Assembly: GCA_033065855.1 (NCBI GenBank)
Contig: JAVXUO010001736.1
Location: forward strand, 239,001-303,000
Source of the DNA: Escallonia rubra
Taxonomy: Eukaryota; Streptophyta; Magnoliopsida; Escalloniales; Escalloniaceae
Direction: 5' to 3'
Length of the DNA: 64,000 nt
Shown here: positions 23,441 to 35,230 of the stretch, one piece after another
Layout: the number at the start of each line of letters is the position of its first letter
Numbering within the stretch: position 1 is the stretch's first letter
Translations under genes and position numbers: made by a program
Notes under the pieces: model-generated
Seen by the model: the letters and a program-made list of their open reading frames with translations, nothing else
What the model was told of the DNA's origin: nothing
The model's database searches: none

Positions 23441-24146
23441 TTTCTTGTAGTGAAATCCTGGGCGGTGGTGGTAGCTGCGAGATGGTTGCGACGCGGAGGC
23501 GTTGGTGATGGCGTTCGGTGAAGGAGTGCCGGAGTTGATCGCCGGTGATGGGGCTGCTGACCGGAGTTGCTGGCCGGCGACGGGTCTGTCGGCAACATCG
23601 ATCGCACGGTTGCAATGGCAGCGGCACGGTCGCATCGGCGCGATGCTCGCAGAGGCACATTGAAGGGGCATTTCGGTGAAGGCGCGGGGAACGGAGTTGG
23701 TCTTCGGCGACCGCTTGTGCGGCCGGTAGTGGGGCTGCCATGGCGTGTAAGAGGGAAGGGACTGCCGGCGTGGGGCGAGGGGATGGGGCGGTCGGTGTGG
23801 GGCGAGGGGAAGGGGCTGCCGGTGTGAGGCGAAGGGATGGGGCTGCCGGCGAGTTAGCTGGGGAAGACAAAATAATTATTCTAATTATTAAATGACATTT
23901 TTTTGTTCAAAATACTCAGTATATACAATAAAAATTACTCAGTATATACAGTACAAGGGTAGTTTTCATTTTAAAAATACATATTGTTGATATCATAAAA
24001 AAAGTACATTTTTTGGACGGAACCCTAACGGATGGACACGAGTGATACATTTGAAACACTTTTGGTCATGAAATGTTACATTTTGAAACTTAGTGTCCTT
24101 GAGTGTAATTACCCCCTAACCTCAGGAACATAGGTGTAATTAGTCC

Positions 24147-27100
24147 TTATAGTTTTTACTGCCAAGCCCAATGGGTGCCAATGCCTGACCCATACAAACG
24201 GATACCCATCAAACTACCCAGTTTATGATAATGAGCGGTTTGAATTGGATTTTGAGGTGAGTAATATTTCGGTGACCACCGAGCTTGAACAAATAATGCA
24301 AGGGCTGGTTGGGTAGGAAAACTGTTAAAAGGATAAATTTTATGCTAATCTCACATTATGACATGTTGTCTATTTGTCACTGAAAAAACAATTTTGTGAT
24401 AAATGAATAGCTGACACGCGTTATCTAAAGTATTGTCATGTGGTCAGATAAGAGTTTGCCACTTGTCATTTTACTAAATATTTATGGACAATTAACAGAA
24501 TTGTATTTGTCTTTTAGTTTGTCACTATGATGTGGCTAAGCGAATTAAATCATGTCACTTATTATGACTAGTACGGAGCACGTGTTGTATGCGAATATGG
24601 TCAAGAGTAATTTTTAAAGTCATAATGTGCAAAGTTATTGGCGAAAAGAAGAGCAAATGGAGGAATTCAAAGAAGCAATTTACATCTTTGTTGTTGTAAA
24701 CTTTTAAATTTGCTTATGGTGCACACTTGAGATATGTAAACTTCATATATTCAACACGAAAATGCAGAATCAGAATATGTTGTTTTACTTTTATATAAGT
24801 TAGGGTCTGTTTGATTAGGTTTTCGTTTTAATTTTTTTTTCCAGTTTTGTAAACTGGAGAAAAGAAAACATGTTTGGCACACAGTTTTTTTTTCTTCAGT
24901 TTTGAAAACCAATTTTAAAAACAGAGCTAATTTTGAAAACTCCCATTTAGGAGTTTTGAATTTTGGTTTTTTATTTTTTATTTTGAGACCACCACCACTA
25001 CCCCCCTCCCACCGTCCACCACTTGCCACCGACCATTGCCGGCAACCACCACCGGCCTCCGCTGGTGACTACCAGCGGCCACCGCAGCCCCGTAGTCGGC
25101 CACTGCCTGCCCTTCGGCCACCGCCGGCGCCTGGCAGCCACTGTCGACGACTGCCAGCGACCACCGTCACCACGCCCCACCACTGCTACCGCAAATCACT
25201 ACCAAAGAAAAAACTCAAAATAAAAACTGGGTAATTAAACACCCAAAAGAAAAAACTCAAAATAAAAACTCGGTAATCAAACACTCATTTGTTTTTGTAA
25301 GAAATAAAAATAAAAATTAAATAAATTGATTTTGGTTTTGTTTTTTCTTTAAACAGAAAATCAAAACTGAAAGTGATTTCAAACGCTACCTTAATTAACA
25401 GTATTATATAATATTTTTTTAGTCTTCACCAAATATGAGCTTCTTTTTGCCATAGTTGGAGTGTAGTGGATCTTGAACTGTCATTCGAATATTTTCCTCA
25501 TGTTGTTCTGCTAGGTAGTATTCTTGAACTTCTTGTGCGGCCAGTATTGCTCGGATTCTGTCATCGTCAACCTTTTTGTCCATCCTAATTATGAAGCTGA
25601 ATTATTTGTCTTCCATTTTTTCAAGACTCTTTCCATTTGATATGTAACTTATTAGTCTTAGATGTCGTCGTTCATTAACTTTTTACGAAGTGTACAGTGA
25701 TGAAAGTCGATTATTTGCTTTGACTGTATCAATTTTGAGACTGGACATTCAATTAGTCTGGACTGACGAGGCTCGAACCCGCAGCTTTCGGGCTGAGTAG
25801 CAGGAGCAACTTTTAATTTATTATATGTTTCGGCTGCATCGAATAATGTTATGAATGGTTATTGTGTGTCTCTAATTACAACCGGCTTTAACATGAACCT
25901 ATTTTTTTTATCATTATCATTGAATCAGCAATATTTCTGTTCAAATAGATATTTCTTCTTGATTTCCATAGTTTCATTGGTTCATAAGTTATTGGAGGTT
26001 CATACTTTTTCGTCCTTACAAGTCGGAACTTTCGTTATGATTGTAACTTTCTTGCTGCATTTTGTGCATGCTTCGTAGCATGGTTCTTCTTTGTTCTCAA
26101 TGGTCAATAGCTTCACTTTAGAAAAGCAGTACAATTTCTGTGTAAAGCCATTTGTTAGTGGAATGCATTAATTAAAAATAACGTTTTGAAGTACATGACT
26201 CTCCTACCTTATCATCATATCCTACTATCCAACGGCATATCCTAAGCAATGTTATGCCACTAAACCACGAGAACTAGTCTCTCTCAACTTACCAGGGATC
26301 CAGACACCCAATCTACTCTCATGTTTGCTCACTAAACACACAAACATGCTTTGCATCTTGCAGGCTCAAATTTTTCGCTTATGTCAAGCAAAGTTGTTTC
26401 TACAGCAACAAGCTACGGTTCCAAAACAAATTAAGGAAAACAAATCTAAACAGATAATTTCATAACATAAAAATTCAGTTGGGAACGATCTGATAACTAC
26501 ATTTAAATTAGAGAAGAACAGACCCCAACCTGGGTATGCTTGCAGTAAGAACCAAGGAATTGTTGCTCAAGAACGTCAGCTATACACTGGAAGAAAGCGA
26601 GGAGAATAATAGAGGAACTAAATTAGAACGGAACAAATACAATTAAAAACAATAAAAAAAACTAAATTTAAAATTAGGGAGAACTAACCTCAATCTCGAT
26701 GCTGACTGTGCACAACGAAGGATTTGAGAAGACTAATATATGGTGCGACGGCTTTTCAATCTTCTCTACCACGTTCAATAAATATATGTAATCTATGTTT
26801 GGAAGACAGTCTGAGGCATTTGGCAGAGGGAATTTGAAAGGAAAGATTTTTGAAAATAATGATGTGGGTGGAAAGGCATTTTTGTGAAAATTAAAGTAAT
26901 CAAATGGAGGAAGATGCATGAAGACATTTTTACTGAGAAACGATAAGCAATTGAATGAAGTAAGATACATAAAGATTTTACGGAGAGAAATGGATGAACT
27001 GAAAAAGAAAGGGAAGAATCTAAAGAAATGGATGAACCGAAGAGGAAAGGGAAGAAAGAGTCTTTCGAGAAGGCGCAACTGAACCATTTTTGGTTCTGAT

Positions 27101-27199
27101 AATTTGTGCCATATATTTCAACTTCCTTTGATTTTTTTTCTTTGGAAACTTTTTTGTCTGTTTGTTTTGTTTTGTTTTTTTAGTACTTGACTTTTTTTT
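24147..27199. other. Intergenic, no host gene seen; MITE-like segment 24805-25393
   Basis: 24805-25393 begins TAGGGTCTGTTTGATTAGG and ends in the inverse sense with TTTCAAACGCTACC. It has a CCACCGCCG-rich middle, as expected of a hAT-type MITE, but no clear 8-bp duplication was found. The rest is AT-rich. A 137-codon - strand frame at 26674-27087 is Phe/Ser-rich with no recognised motif and I do not call it a gene. Confidence 0.5.
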
Positions 27200-28480
27200 G
27201 GGCAAATTACACTTATATTCCTGAGGTTATGGGGTAATTACAGGCAAGGACAATAGTTTGGACAAATTACACTTATATCCGTTGACCAAACGGAATCTTA
27301 AAAACCCTAACGGTTTTAATGAAAAGACTTTATTGCCCCTAAGTTGGAACCTTATTTATTTTTCAATGCCATTATTTCATCTTCTTCCACTAATGCTATT
27401 ACTCTTCATCTTATGCCATTACTCTTCCCCTCCCCCTTCCCCTTCCCTGTCGCCCCCACCCTCCCCCTTCCCTGTCGCCGGCGTCGCCTTCACTGGTCGA
27501 TCGGAAAATACCCATGGTTGTGCCATGGATCTGGCCGAAAACCATAGCATGGTGGATGAACGGTGGCGCCGCTAGCTTGCGGTGTCCCTGCCATAGTGGG
27601 CGGTGCTTGGGCAGCGTGTTGGCGGAGACGCCTGCCAGGGTTAGTCGCCGGCTGCCAAAGGTATCGCCGGCAGTAGCGATTACACGGCGGTTTGGAGGTG
27701 GCAGCGGGCTGGGCTTCCAATGGAGGGGTGACGGTGTCAGGCATGCGCAATGGTGCGCGGTACATCGGTGAGGGGCGTGGCCGGAGAATGAGGGGTGGTT
27801 GACCTCGAGATGGCGCCGGTGATAAATCCCGGGATGCTTTAGATCGAGACTTCAGATCGACAAATTGGGGTTTTCTCCAATTTGCAAATTAGGGTTTCAA
27901 AAAACCCCAATTTGCAAATTAGGGTTCAAAAAACCCCAATTTGCAAAATAGGGTTTCAAAAAACCCCAATTTGCAAAATAGGGTTTCAAAAAACCCCAAT
28001 TTGCAAAATAGGGTTTCAAAAAATCCCAATTTACAAATTAGGGTTTCAACAAAATCCTAATTTGCAAATTAGGGTTTCAAGAAAACCCCAATTTGTAAAT
28101 TAGGGTTTCAACAAAATCCTAATTTGCAAATTTGCAAGGTGATACATTGTGACTTGAGAAATTTTTAATTTTGATGAAATGGACTGCAAATTGAGAAATA
28201 AATTTTAGGGTTTTAAAACCCTAATCTTGAAATTAAGGCTAAAATCAAAGATTAAAAATTTTAAAAATATTCAGTATATACAGTACAAGGGGTAATATCG
28301 TCATTTTAAAAATATGTATTGCTGACATCATTAAAAAAGTACATTTTTTGGACGGAAACCTGACAGATGGACACGGCTGATACATTTTAAAAGTGTTTGG
28401 TCACGGAATGTTACATTTTGAAACTCGTTGTCCTTAACTGTAATTATACCCTAACCTCAGGGATATAAGTGTAATTGGCC
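27200..28480. mobile_element. MULE B: sister copy of MULE A without the CACTA insertion
   Basis: The left end GGGCAAATTACACTTATATT and the inverted right end (GGCCAATTACACTTATATCC on the - strand) match MULE A. Flanks CTTTTTTTT (27191-27199) and CTTTTTTTC (28481-28489) agree at 8 of 9 bases. The homopolymer makes the exact edge uncertain by one base. The segment ACCAAACGGAATCTTAAAAA and the right-end block with CAGTATATACAGTACAAGG are shared with MULE A. The interior has a GC-rich part (27420-27800) and an AATTTGCAAATTAGGGTTTC minisatellite (27870-28130). No transposase is seen. Confidence 0.88.
27870..28130. repeat. Minisatellite, about 30-bp unit, in MULE B
   Basis: CCCCAATTTGCAAAATAGGG and variants recur about eight times, joined by TTTCAAAAAA. 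AATTTGCAAATT is itself palindromic. The array is absent from MULE A, so it arose or was lost after the copies separated. Confidence 0.88.
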
Positions 28481-29289
28481 CTTTTTTTCTTCTTAACTGA
28501 TTTTGAAGTTTCAACTCTTTCTTTTGTTGTTGTTGTTTTTTTTTTGTCCACAATATTCAATTTCTTAGCTTTGTTTTTCTCTTGGGCTTAATTGGTTTCC
28601 TTTACGTGTTTTCTTTTTTCTTTTTCTAACCACATATTTCATTTCTCAATGTGTAAATGTAGATTTTGATTAAATTTATCATCCAATGTTCATTAAACGC
28701 ATTACAAAGAAAGCAATTACGGAAGAGTAAGATTGTCATTAGAGTAATTAACGAAGGGTGAAATTGGAACAAAATGATTTACAACTCTAGTGATTATAGG
28801 AGAATATAATTGTTATTGGAGTAATTAATGGAAGGCAAAAACGGAATGAAATAATTTACAAGATTCATATTTTTATAGGTAATAAAATATAGATTAGGTG
28901 GTATGACCAATCAAAAGGCACCGTGTATCACCTTGAGTTTTGTAGCCAATAAGATCATGCCATAAACATGGTATTTATCTTTTCCTAACATTATAATACA
29001 ATTAGTAAAGATATAGTTTATAGCAACACTTCCATCTACTACTATATATATGGGATAACCTCAAAGGGTGAAGCTTAAGTTTATTCTCTTAAGCTAGAGC
29101 TCTATTAAATTAGAGATACAACTTCTTCTAGTAAGAAAATATAATGTTCAAGTTCAATTATTGTTCAAGCTTGTTTGTCGAGAAAAATTCATCAATTGTT
29201 CGTGACGAACTCGGTCAAATTCGTCGTTTGATTTGAAAACAAGCTGCCAAGCCCTTGGTGAAGCATTAGTCAAGAAATAGAAGAATCAG
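28481..29289. other. AT-rich sequence before the gypsy remnant, no gene seen
   Basis: It may include a decayed 5' LTR or leader of the following gypsy remnant: a TATATATATGGGATAACC stretch near 29045 precedes a purine-rich leader. No second LTR was found to confirm it. Confidence 0.4.
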
Positions 29290-31914
29290 AGACTTGATCT
29301 TTTGTAAAGATTTGTTCAGAGAATTGTATTCGCTATCAAAACAATACAACTTTTATTTGTCACTTTTATTTCGTCTATATATTTACTCAAATTTGATGTG
29401 TACAAAATTTTGTCACACTCAATGGGACATTCTCTACCTTTCATCTCATCCCTTTGACAACAAAGTTTGCAAATTTGCTAATCTAGCGGCTTCTAAGACG
29501 GAGGCCTCAATGATTACTTGGTCTAAAGTTGTTGACTCCAAAGTTCCATCCTCTGGAAGTTCCGGGGGCTCCAAGCATGGGCGTGGAGACTTGTAGCCAA
29601 GCAAAAGCTAAGCTCAAGCAAGTTTGCAAGAGGTGTCCTGGCTCAAGGTGAAATTGCTCTTCGACACTAGTGCGTCAAGAAGGACTCCTGATTCCACTCC
29701 GTTGGGGGCAAAAGATAACTTTGTGATTGTTATTCAAACGGTATTGCCACACCCAACTATGTTAGACAAATCTCCCTCGTTCATTATTGTTCCATCTGTG
29801 CACAAAGTTGATGAAGAACGTAGTTTAAGAAGCAAATTTGTTCCTACGTCCTCCCGTGAAACCTCAAAGTTTAAGACCATCTGGCCATAATTGGTAGCTC
29901 TAGAATTATTTTATCATGCACTATGCCTGTTATGATGGCAAATGCTCAAAATTTTGAGGTATAGATTGCAAGTCTAGCAAAAGCATTAAGCTAATCGAAA
30001 GAACTATTCAAGACCATGATGCTCAAATTGCCATACTTCTTAGCAACAGAGTATAAGGGAGATGCGGACACAAGTCATGCTAGCGAAGATAGGAAAAAAT
30101 AGGTGCCGAAAACAAAAGATTCCACCAGGCCGGAAGTCGGAACTAGAAAATGTTTTGTAACTCCTCTCTAAAGGTCCTATTCATGTTAACGAGCTAAGGG
30201 AGTTCATCATGAATACTATTAAAGACAAGCTCCAAGGGGCAACAAAGTCTTCTCCTACGTATGCCAAACCATATGCTCAAAAGATTGATCTAATAATGGT
30301 TTCTAGTGTTATCAGTCACCAAAGTTCCAACAATTCGACTGTAAAGGCAACCACAAGCATCATATTGCTCTTTTTGAGGAAAGACAATGCTAGGACTTAG
30401 ATAGATCATATTTTGAGGTAACTTGTCAATTCCTTGAAGGGCAACACGTTTGACGGGTACACCGATCTTTAGCCTAACTGAATCGAAAACCGTAAGAGTT
30501 TCTTAATCGCTTTTACAGCACATGTCGCACAGTAAGTATGACCGAGCTTACAAATCCACGCAAATGGAAAAATAATCCATTTATCAACTACATCAACTAG
30601 TAGAGGAATATCAGTCTCAATTCCAAGGATCACTTGGGCGAGTCTTCCACTCGAACTGGGCATTCAAGGGATGCAGTGGGGACTATAATACATCTTTCAG
30701 GGAATGCGACTGAAGTCCTTTGAAGATCTCAATACTAACGCTCATGACATAAAACTTGGCATCGCTGCACACGAAAGCTGAGGTTTGATAATTCAAGACT
30801 TCCACAAGAGCAAGGAAAAAAAGGACATTCATAGAGGGGGTAAAGCTTCTCTAACTGAATTTGATGATGAAGAGCCCATGGTTGCAAATAATGGGCTAGT
30901 AAAACATTCTACCAGAGTAAGAAGAAAGAAGCTGAAAAGGGTAGTCTCCCTAGAGAGAAAGGAAGGAAGCGATTCTTTAGAAAAAAGATGAAAGACAAAG
31001 AATACCCTTTTGTTTATTTAGATGTGTCTGGCATGCTTGATGATCTACTCAGTATCGAGCAGATTGAATTACCAACTATTAAAAAAACTGGAGCAAGCCG
31101 GTTACGTTAACGACCCTAATAACTACAGATATAATAGACTAGTGTTGCCAAGGAAAAAGGGTTCGTTGTCACGTAGAGGTGCCACAAAGGATGCAGTCTA
31201 AGTCAGCTTCCAAGTAGGCAAAGTGGGAGACAACAAGGATGGAGTAAGGGCTGAGAGCAAGGCTCCCCAGACAGGTCGCGAGGGCTGGCAGCGCTGAGCA
31301 GGCAGGGTGACGACGAATAGGGCCGGCAGTCGACAGTCTGAGTCAAGGGTGCAGCGTCAAGGGTCCGACGTCAGGAGTCCAATTGTATTTCTCTCACTAG
31401 AAATCCAGAGAGAATACATTTTAGAGAGAGAAAGTAAAAATGTCAAATGAGATAGAGGTCCTCAAATAAGCTCCGAAGTCCACTATTTATAGGGAAAAGT
31501 GTGTATGTGTCATCATCTGAAACGTGTCGTCCCCTTGGAGCGACACGTCACCAGGGGGTCCAAAGTACCAATTCTCCGTTAGACTGCCGGTCCCCGAGTT
31601 CATGCTGCCCTGCCCTTGCAGCATCCATCTGCCTGTCTGTGAAGACTGACCGCACTGCAGTAGCATGATCAAAGTAGCCCGTTGCCCCAGCCTCAAGTCC
31701 AAGCCTTTACTAAATCCCACGAGATGCGTCAAGATCCTGACAGTGGCGAGGGTTGCCCCTGTAACCAACTGCCAGGCGGACTAGGCGTGATGCCCTCCGA
31801 GGGCCTGCTCCCGTCCCGGAGTGACCCGGGGGTCATTGCCCTAGCAGTGTCGATGATCAATGGTAACATGAGCGGACATGCTTGCAGCTTAATGCTCAGA
31901 GTCCGTGGTGAGGG

Positions 31915-32420
31915 GTCCTTGTGCCGGAGCACTATGAGCGGAGCCCCCCGTGATTGTGCCGACGATGGTTTTAAGGTTGTGAGCCCATCCCGCTGCGAGA
32001 GGTCCTCATGCCGAAGCACTACGAGCGGAGCCCCCCGTGATTGTGTCGGCGATGGCTTTAAGGTTGTGAGCCCATCCCGCTGCGAGGGGTCCTCGTGTCG
32101 GAGCACTACGAGCAGAGCCCCCCGTGATTGTGTTGGCGATGGCTTTCAGGTTGTGAGCTCATCCCACTGCGAGGGGTCCTCGTGCCGGAGCACTACGAGC
32201 AGAGCCCCCCGTGATTGTGCCGGCTCTTTAAGGTTGTGAGCCCATCCCGCTGCGAGGGGTCCTCGTGCCAGAGCATTACGAACGAAGCCCCCTCGTGATT
32301 GTGCCGGCGATGGCTTTAAGGTTGTGAGACCATCTCGCTATGAGGGGTCCTCGTGCCGGAGCACTATGAACGAAGCCCCCGTGATTGTGCCGGTGATGGC
32401 TTTAGGGTTGTGAGCCCATC
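31915..32420. repeat. LTR array 1: about 87-bp unit, about six copies
   Basis: GTGCCGGAGCACTACGAGC followed by GGAGCCCCCCGTGATTGTG and AAGGTTGTGAGCCCATCC repeats from about 31920, with one shortened copy near 32210. Copies are similar in sequence. Frames through the array are open but simple. Confidence 0.9.
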
Positions 32421-32439
32421 CCGTAAGTACATAACATGA

Positions 32440-32900
32440 TTGCGGTGCATGGGTGGGGTGAATACTGTCGCGAGACAATACCTAGTGCCGGAGCACATAT
32501 CATGAGAATGGTGCATGAGTGGGCGACGAGTGTCGCGGGACGATACTTGGTGTCGGGGGCACATATCATGAGAATGGTGCATGAGAGCGGCGACGAGTGT
32601 CGTGGGACGATACTTGGTGCCGAGGGCACGTAGCATGAAAATGGTGCATGAGAGCGGCAACGAGTGTCGCGGGATGATACTTGGTGCCGGGGGCACGTAG
32701 CATGAGAATGGTGCATGAGAGCGACGACGAGTGCCGCGAGACGATACTTGGTGCCGGGGGCACGTATCATGAGAATGGTGCATGAGAGCGGCGACGAGTG
32801 CCGCGAGACGATACTTGGTGCCGGGGGCACGTAGCATGAGAATGGTGCATGAGAGCGGCGACGAGTGTCGCGGGACGACACTTGGTGCCGGGGGCACGTA
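32440..32900. repeat. LTR array 2: about 67-bp unit, about seven copies
   Basis: GAGAATGGTGCATGAGAGCG, GACGAGTGTCGCGGGACG and TACTTGGTGCCGGGGGCACG recur at 65-69 bp spacing. It abuts array 1 and array 3 but shares only GTGCCGG-like cores with array 1. Confidence 0.9.
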
Positions 32901-32999
32901 GTGCGACAGAGAGCAAGGGGGGATGGATGTATCAGTGGCGCGGCGCAATGGCACGGCGCAAGGGCGCGACGGCGTGTGAGAGTGCGGTGCGCGAGCGCC

Positions 33000-33545
33000 G
33001 GCGATGAAGGTCGCGAAGACGGCGCGCGGGCGACGAGAGTCGCGGAGCTGTCGCGCGGACGCGGGAGACGAAGGTCGCGGAGACAGTGCGCGGTCGACGA
33101 GAGTCGAGGAGGTTTCATGCGGACGCAGGCGACGAAGGTCACGGAGATGGTACGCTGGCGACGAGAGTCGCAGAGCTAGCGCGCGGACGGGGGCGACGAA
33201 TGTCGCGGAGATGGTGCGCTGGCAACGAAAGTCACGGAGCTGGCGCGTGAACGTGGACGACGAATGTCGCGAAGGTGGTGCGTTGGCGACGAGAGTCGCG
33301 GAGCTGGCGCGCGGACGCGGGTGACGAAAGTCGTAGAGATGGCGCGCGGGCGCGGCGACGAAGGTGGCAGAGATGGCGCGCGGGCGACGAGAGTCGCGGA
33401 GCTGGCGCGCGAATGCGGGCGACGAGGTTCGCGGAGAAGGCGCGCGGATACGGCGACGAGGGTCGCGGAGAAGGCGCGCGGATGCGGCGACGAAGGTCGC
33501 AGAGATGGCGCGCGGGCGACGAGAGTCGCGACTACAGTGCGTGAC
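33000..33545. repeat. LTR array 3: about 64-bp unit, eight to nine copies
   Basis: GGCGACGAGAGTCGCGGAGC and GCGGACGCGGGCGACGAAGG alternate, so the unit is itself a roughly 32-bp dimer. A smaller array of GTGGCCGACCCCC units (four copies) follows at 33575-33645. Long frames on both strands through this region, including one of 478 codons on the - strand, are products of the repeats. Confidence 0.9.
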
Positions 33546-35230
33546 CGTGAACGACGGTAGTCGGTCGTCAAGGTAGGTGGCCGACCCCCAGGGTTGCCGA
33601 CCCCCTAGGGTGGCCGACCCTTTAAGGTGGCCGACCCCCTTAAGGGGGAAGGCACACCAAGGATGCTTCACAAAGGGAAAATGCACGTGACTTGAGCATG
33701 TGTCGCTTTGACCGGCTTGTGAGCGTTGAAAAGTTGACCGTTGAATATGCCGACGTGTCATGAGAATTGGGACCCCTAGTGGGCCTATAGGTGTAGCCAA
33801 GATAGGGGGGGAACAACTAGTTAGCCATGGAGAGCTATTTTGTCCTAAAAAACAAGATCATGGAATTGGCACGTCAAGAAAGGGTTATCCTCTAGGAGGA
33901 CAAGGCATCTAAAAATTAAACTTCCATTGCATGTGGCTCTTTTCATTCTCTCATTTTGAATGGACTAACTATGCAACATAAGGAGTCTTGCAATCTATAT
34001 GTCGTTTCTTCCTACATTATTCAATTTGTTTACTCAATCCTGTTAAAGTTGAGATAGCAAATCTGCAATATATGTGTCGCTTCTTCCTCCATTATTCAAT
34101 TTGTTTACTCGATCCTGTTGAAGTTGAGATAGCAAATTTGTTTACTCGATCCTGTTTGTTAACTGAAGTGTTTTTCCTCTTAGTCCATTTGTCATAACTT
34201 CCATAAGTGGGGCGACTCGACAACCTCGAATTCCGCTGACCCAAAAGGGGAAGTGTGGACCTCGTCATTCATCAAATGAAGCGACAAGTGATGATAGAGA
34301 ACAAACGACTGACAAGGTCTAGGGTGATGCATAAACAGTCTAGAAGTCAGCGTCGAAGAATTCAAGGGAAATTCTTCGACCGGTTGTGCATTTACTTGAG
34401 CAAAATCCATGAAGCCGTGTTGCCCTTATATGATTTCTTGCCAAAGTGACCACACAAAAAAAGTTCAAGCCAATGCAGATAAAGTTTTATGCTATATGAC
34501 TCAACTTGTGGAGATTATAGATGGAAGTAAAGATGCTACTGCCCCAACTAATTCACATCCCAGTTGAAGAGGGTCTCGTGCGTGCACCAACAGCTGTGTT
34601 GCATGCATGTGTGCGATAAATATTCTCAATTGATGATCTGCTACTTGGTTCACGAGCTCATAATCGCCTTTTGTTTGTGACTTGTTATACTCGTGTGCAA
34701 GGACTTAATAGGATGCTACTAAATGGTAGGCCTGCTGTCGACATTCTACCTCTTAAAGTAACGAGGAAACTTGGTACTTCAATTGATGACTTTAAAGCAA
34801 TTGTCTCATGACTCAAGGGGTCGACGAGGGTGGCTAGATTGCTATTGGCATAACAGGGCTAGAACTGTTAATTGATGACATGGCTTCAAGCGTTGTATTT
34901 CATGTGATAGCCCTTGAGACTTCGAATAATATGCTTCTAGGACAACCATGGCTGCACAAAAATGGGGTGGTACAATTTACTCTTCGTTAATGCTTTAAGC
35001 ACTCTCACAATGGTATGGTAAAGAAAGTTGTCGTCGATGGCAAGCCTTTTATGGAAGCGGAATCCCACTTTGCTGATACTATATTTCACATTGAGGTCAC
35101 CCTGGAAGAAGTTTAGACAAGCAATTATGTGTCAAGGAGTGAGGCCAAATCCCAAAAGAAATCCTTATTAAAACCAATTGAAAAAGTGGTTTCGACCAAG
35201 GGAAAAGAAGATGCCTCCCACCTAGCAATT

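Larger units (their letters stand above)
18180..23452 (-). mobile_element. Complete CACTA transposon nested in MULE A
   Basis: It begins CACTACAAGAAAAC at 18180 and ends TTTTCTTGTAGTG at 23452, with 3-bp target duplication AAA at 18177-18179 and 23453-23455. Subterminal GCGACGGA/TCCGTCGC clusters lie at 18190-18565 and 23138-23440. The unoccupied site is visible in MULE B near 27819-27830, where GGTGATAAA continues directly into TCCCGGG. The 5.27-kb interior holds only a remnant of a transposase-24-like gene on the - strand (18832-19524), then several unrelated tandem arrays and a hAT-derived segment. No catalytic transposase is seen, so it is non-autonomous. Confidence 0.96.
17800..24146. 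mobile_element. MULE A: Mutator-like element with long TIRs, split by a nested CACTA
   Basis: The left end reads GGGCTAATTACACTTATATC and the right end is the inverse (GGACTAATTACACCTATG read on the - strand), with similarity continuing through CCTGAGGTT and GGGTAATTACA. A perfect 9-bp target duplication TTATAGTTT flanks it (17791-17799, 24147-24155), diagnostic of Mutator-like elements. Removing the nested CACTA at 18180-23452 leaves about 1.07 kb, comparable to sister copy MULE B at 27200-28480. The two copies align closely over both ends. The interior flanking the nested element is GC-rich and has no recognisable transposase, so it is non-autonomous. Confidence 0.93.
31143..33815 (-). mobile_element. 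Solo LTR (2673 bp) of an LTR retrotransposon, inserted in the gypsy remnant
   Basis: It begins TGTTGCCAAGG and ends GGGGAACA, flanked by a perfect 5-bp target duplication ACTAG (31138-31142, 33816-33820). No internal region or second LTR is present, so it is a solo LTR from recombination. A TATA motif on the - strand (CTATAAATAGTGGAC at about 31480-31494) sets the orientation as -, with U5 toward 31143. Most of the U3 side consists of three unrelated tandem arrays (31915-32420, 32440-32900, 33000-33545). A related LTR starts at 62381. Confidence 0.9.
29290..35230 (+). pseudogene. Ty3/gypsy gag-protease remnant, heavily decayed, split by a solo LTR
   Basis: Fragments in changing frames match the retrotransposon gag and protease region common in plant gypsy elements. 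Near 30195-30290: HVNELREFIMNTIKDKL and SPTYAKPYAQKIDL. Near 30430: SLKGNTFDGYTDL. Near 30505-30650: RFYSTCRTVSMTELTN and RNISLNSKDHLGES. Near 30665-30775: the IQGMQWGL block. Near 31020-31060: DVSGMLDDLLSIEQIELP. After the solo LTR (31143-33815) the reading resumes at 33821 with ESYFVLKNKIMELARQE. A retropepsin-like region follows at about 34640-35000 (NRMLLNGRPAVDILPLK, LLGQPWLHKNGVV). Stops and frameshifts are frequent. No RT or integrase was identified. Confidence 0.8.

Noticed and set aside
25765..25815. A tRNA-like T-arm on the - strand (GCGGGTTCGAGCCTCGT)
   Set aside because: A 5-bp stem with two wobbles around TTCGAGC can be drawn, but no matching acceptor 5' strand or D-arm is present. 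It could be a SINE or chance fragment and is not a tRNA gene.
26674..27087. A 137-codon - strand frame, Phe/Ser-rich
   Set aside because: No domain, no homology recognised, composition typical of chance translation of AT-rich DNA next to a MULE.
30469..30663. A 64-codon - strand frame in the gypsy region
   Set aside because: The + strand at the same place reads as gypsy gag (TVSMTELTN, RNISLNSKDH) through frameshifts, so the - frame is a shadow.
31915..33545. CRISPR-like regular repeats
   Set aside because: Units are contiguous with no unique spacers, there are no cas genes, and the setting is a plant LTR.
32364..33800. A 478-codon open frame on the - strand, with further long frames overlapping on both strands
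   Set aside because: It lies wholly within the LTR's GC-rich tandem arrays; every phase is open because repeat units lack stops. The translation is Arg/Ser/Pro-rich repeats with no domain.
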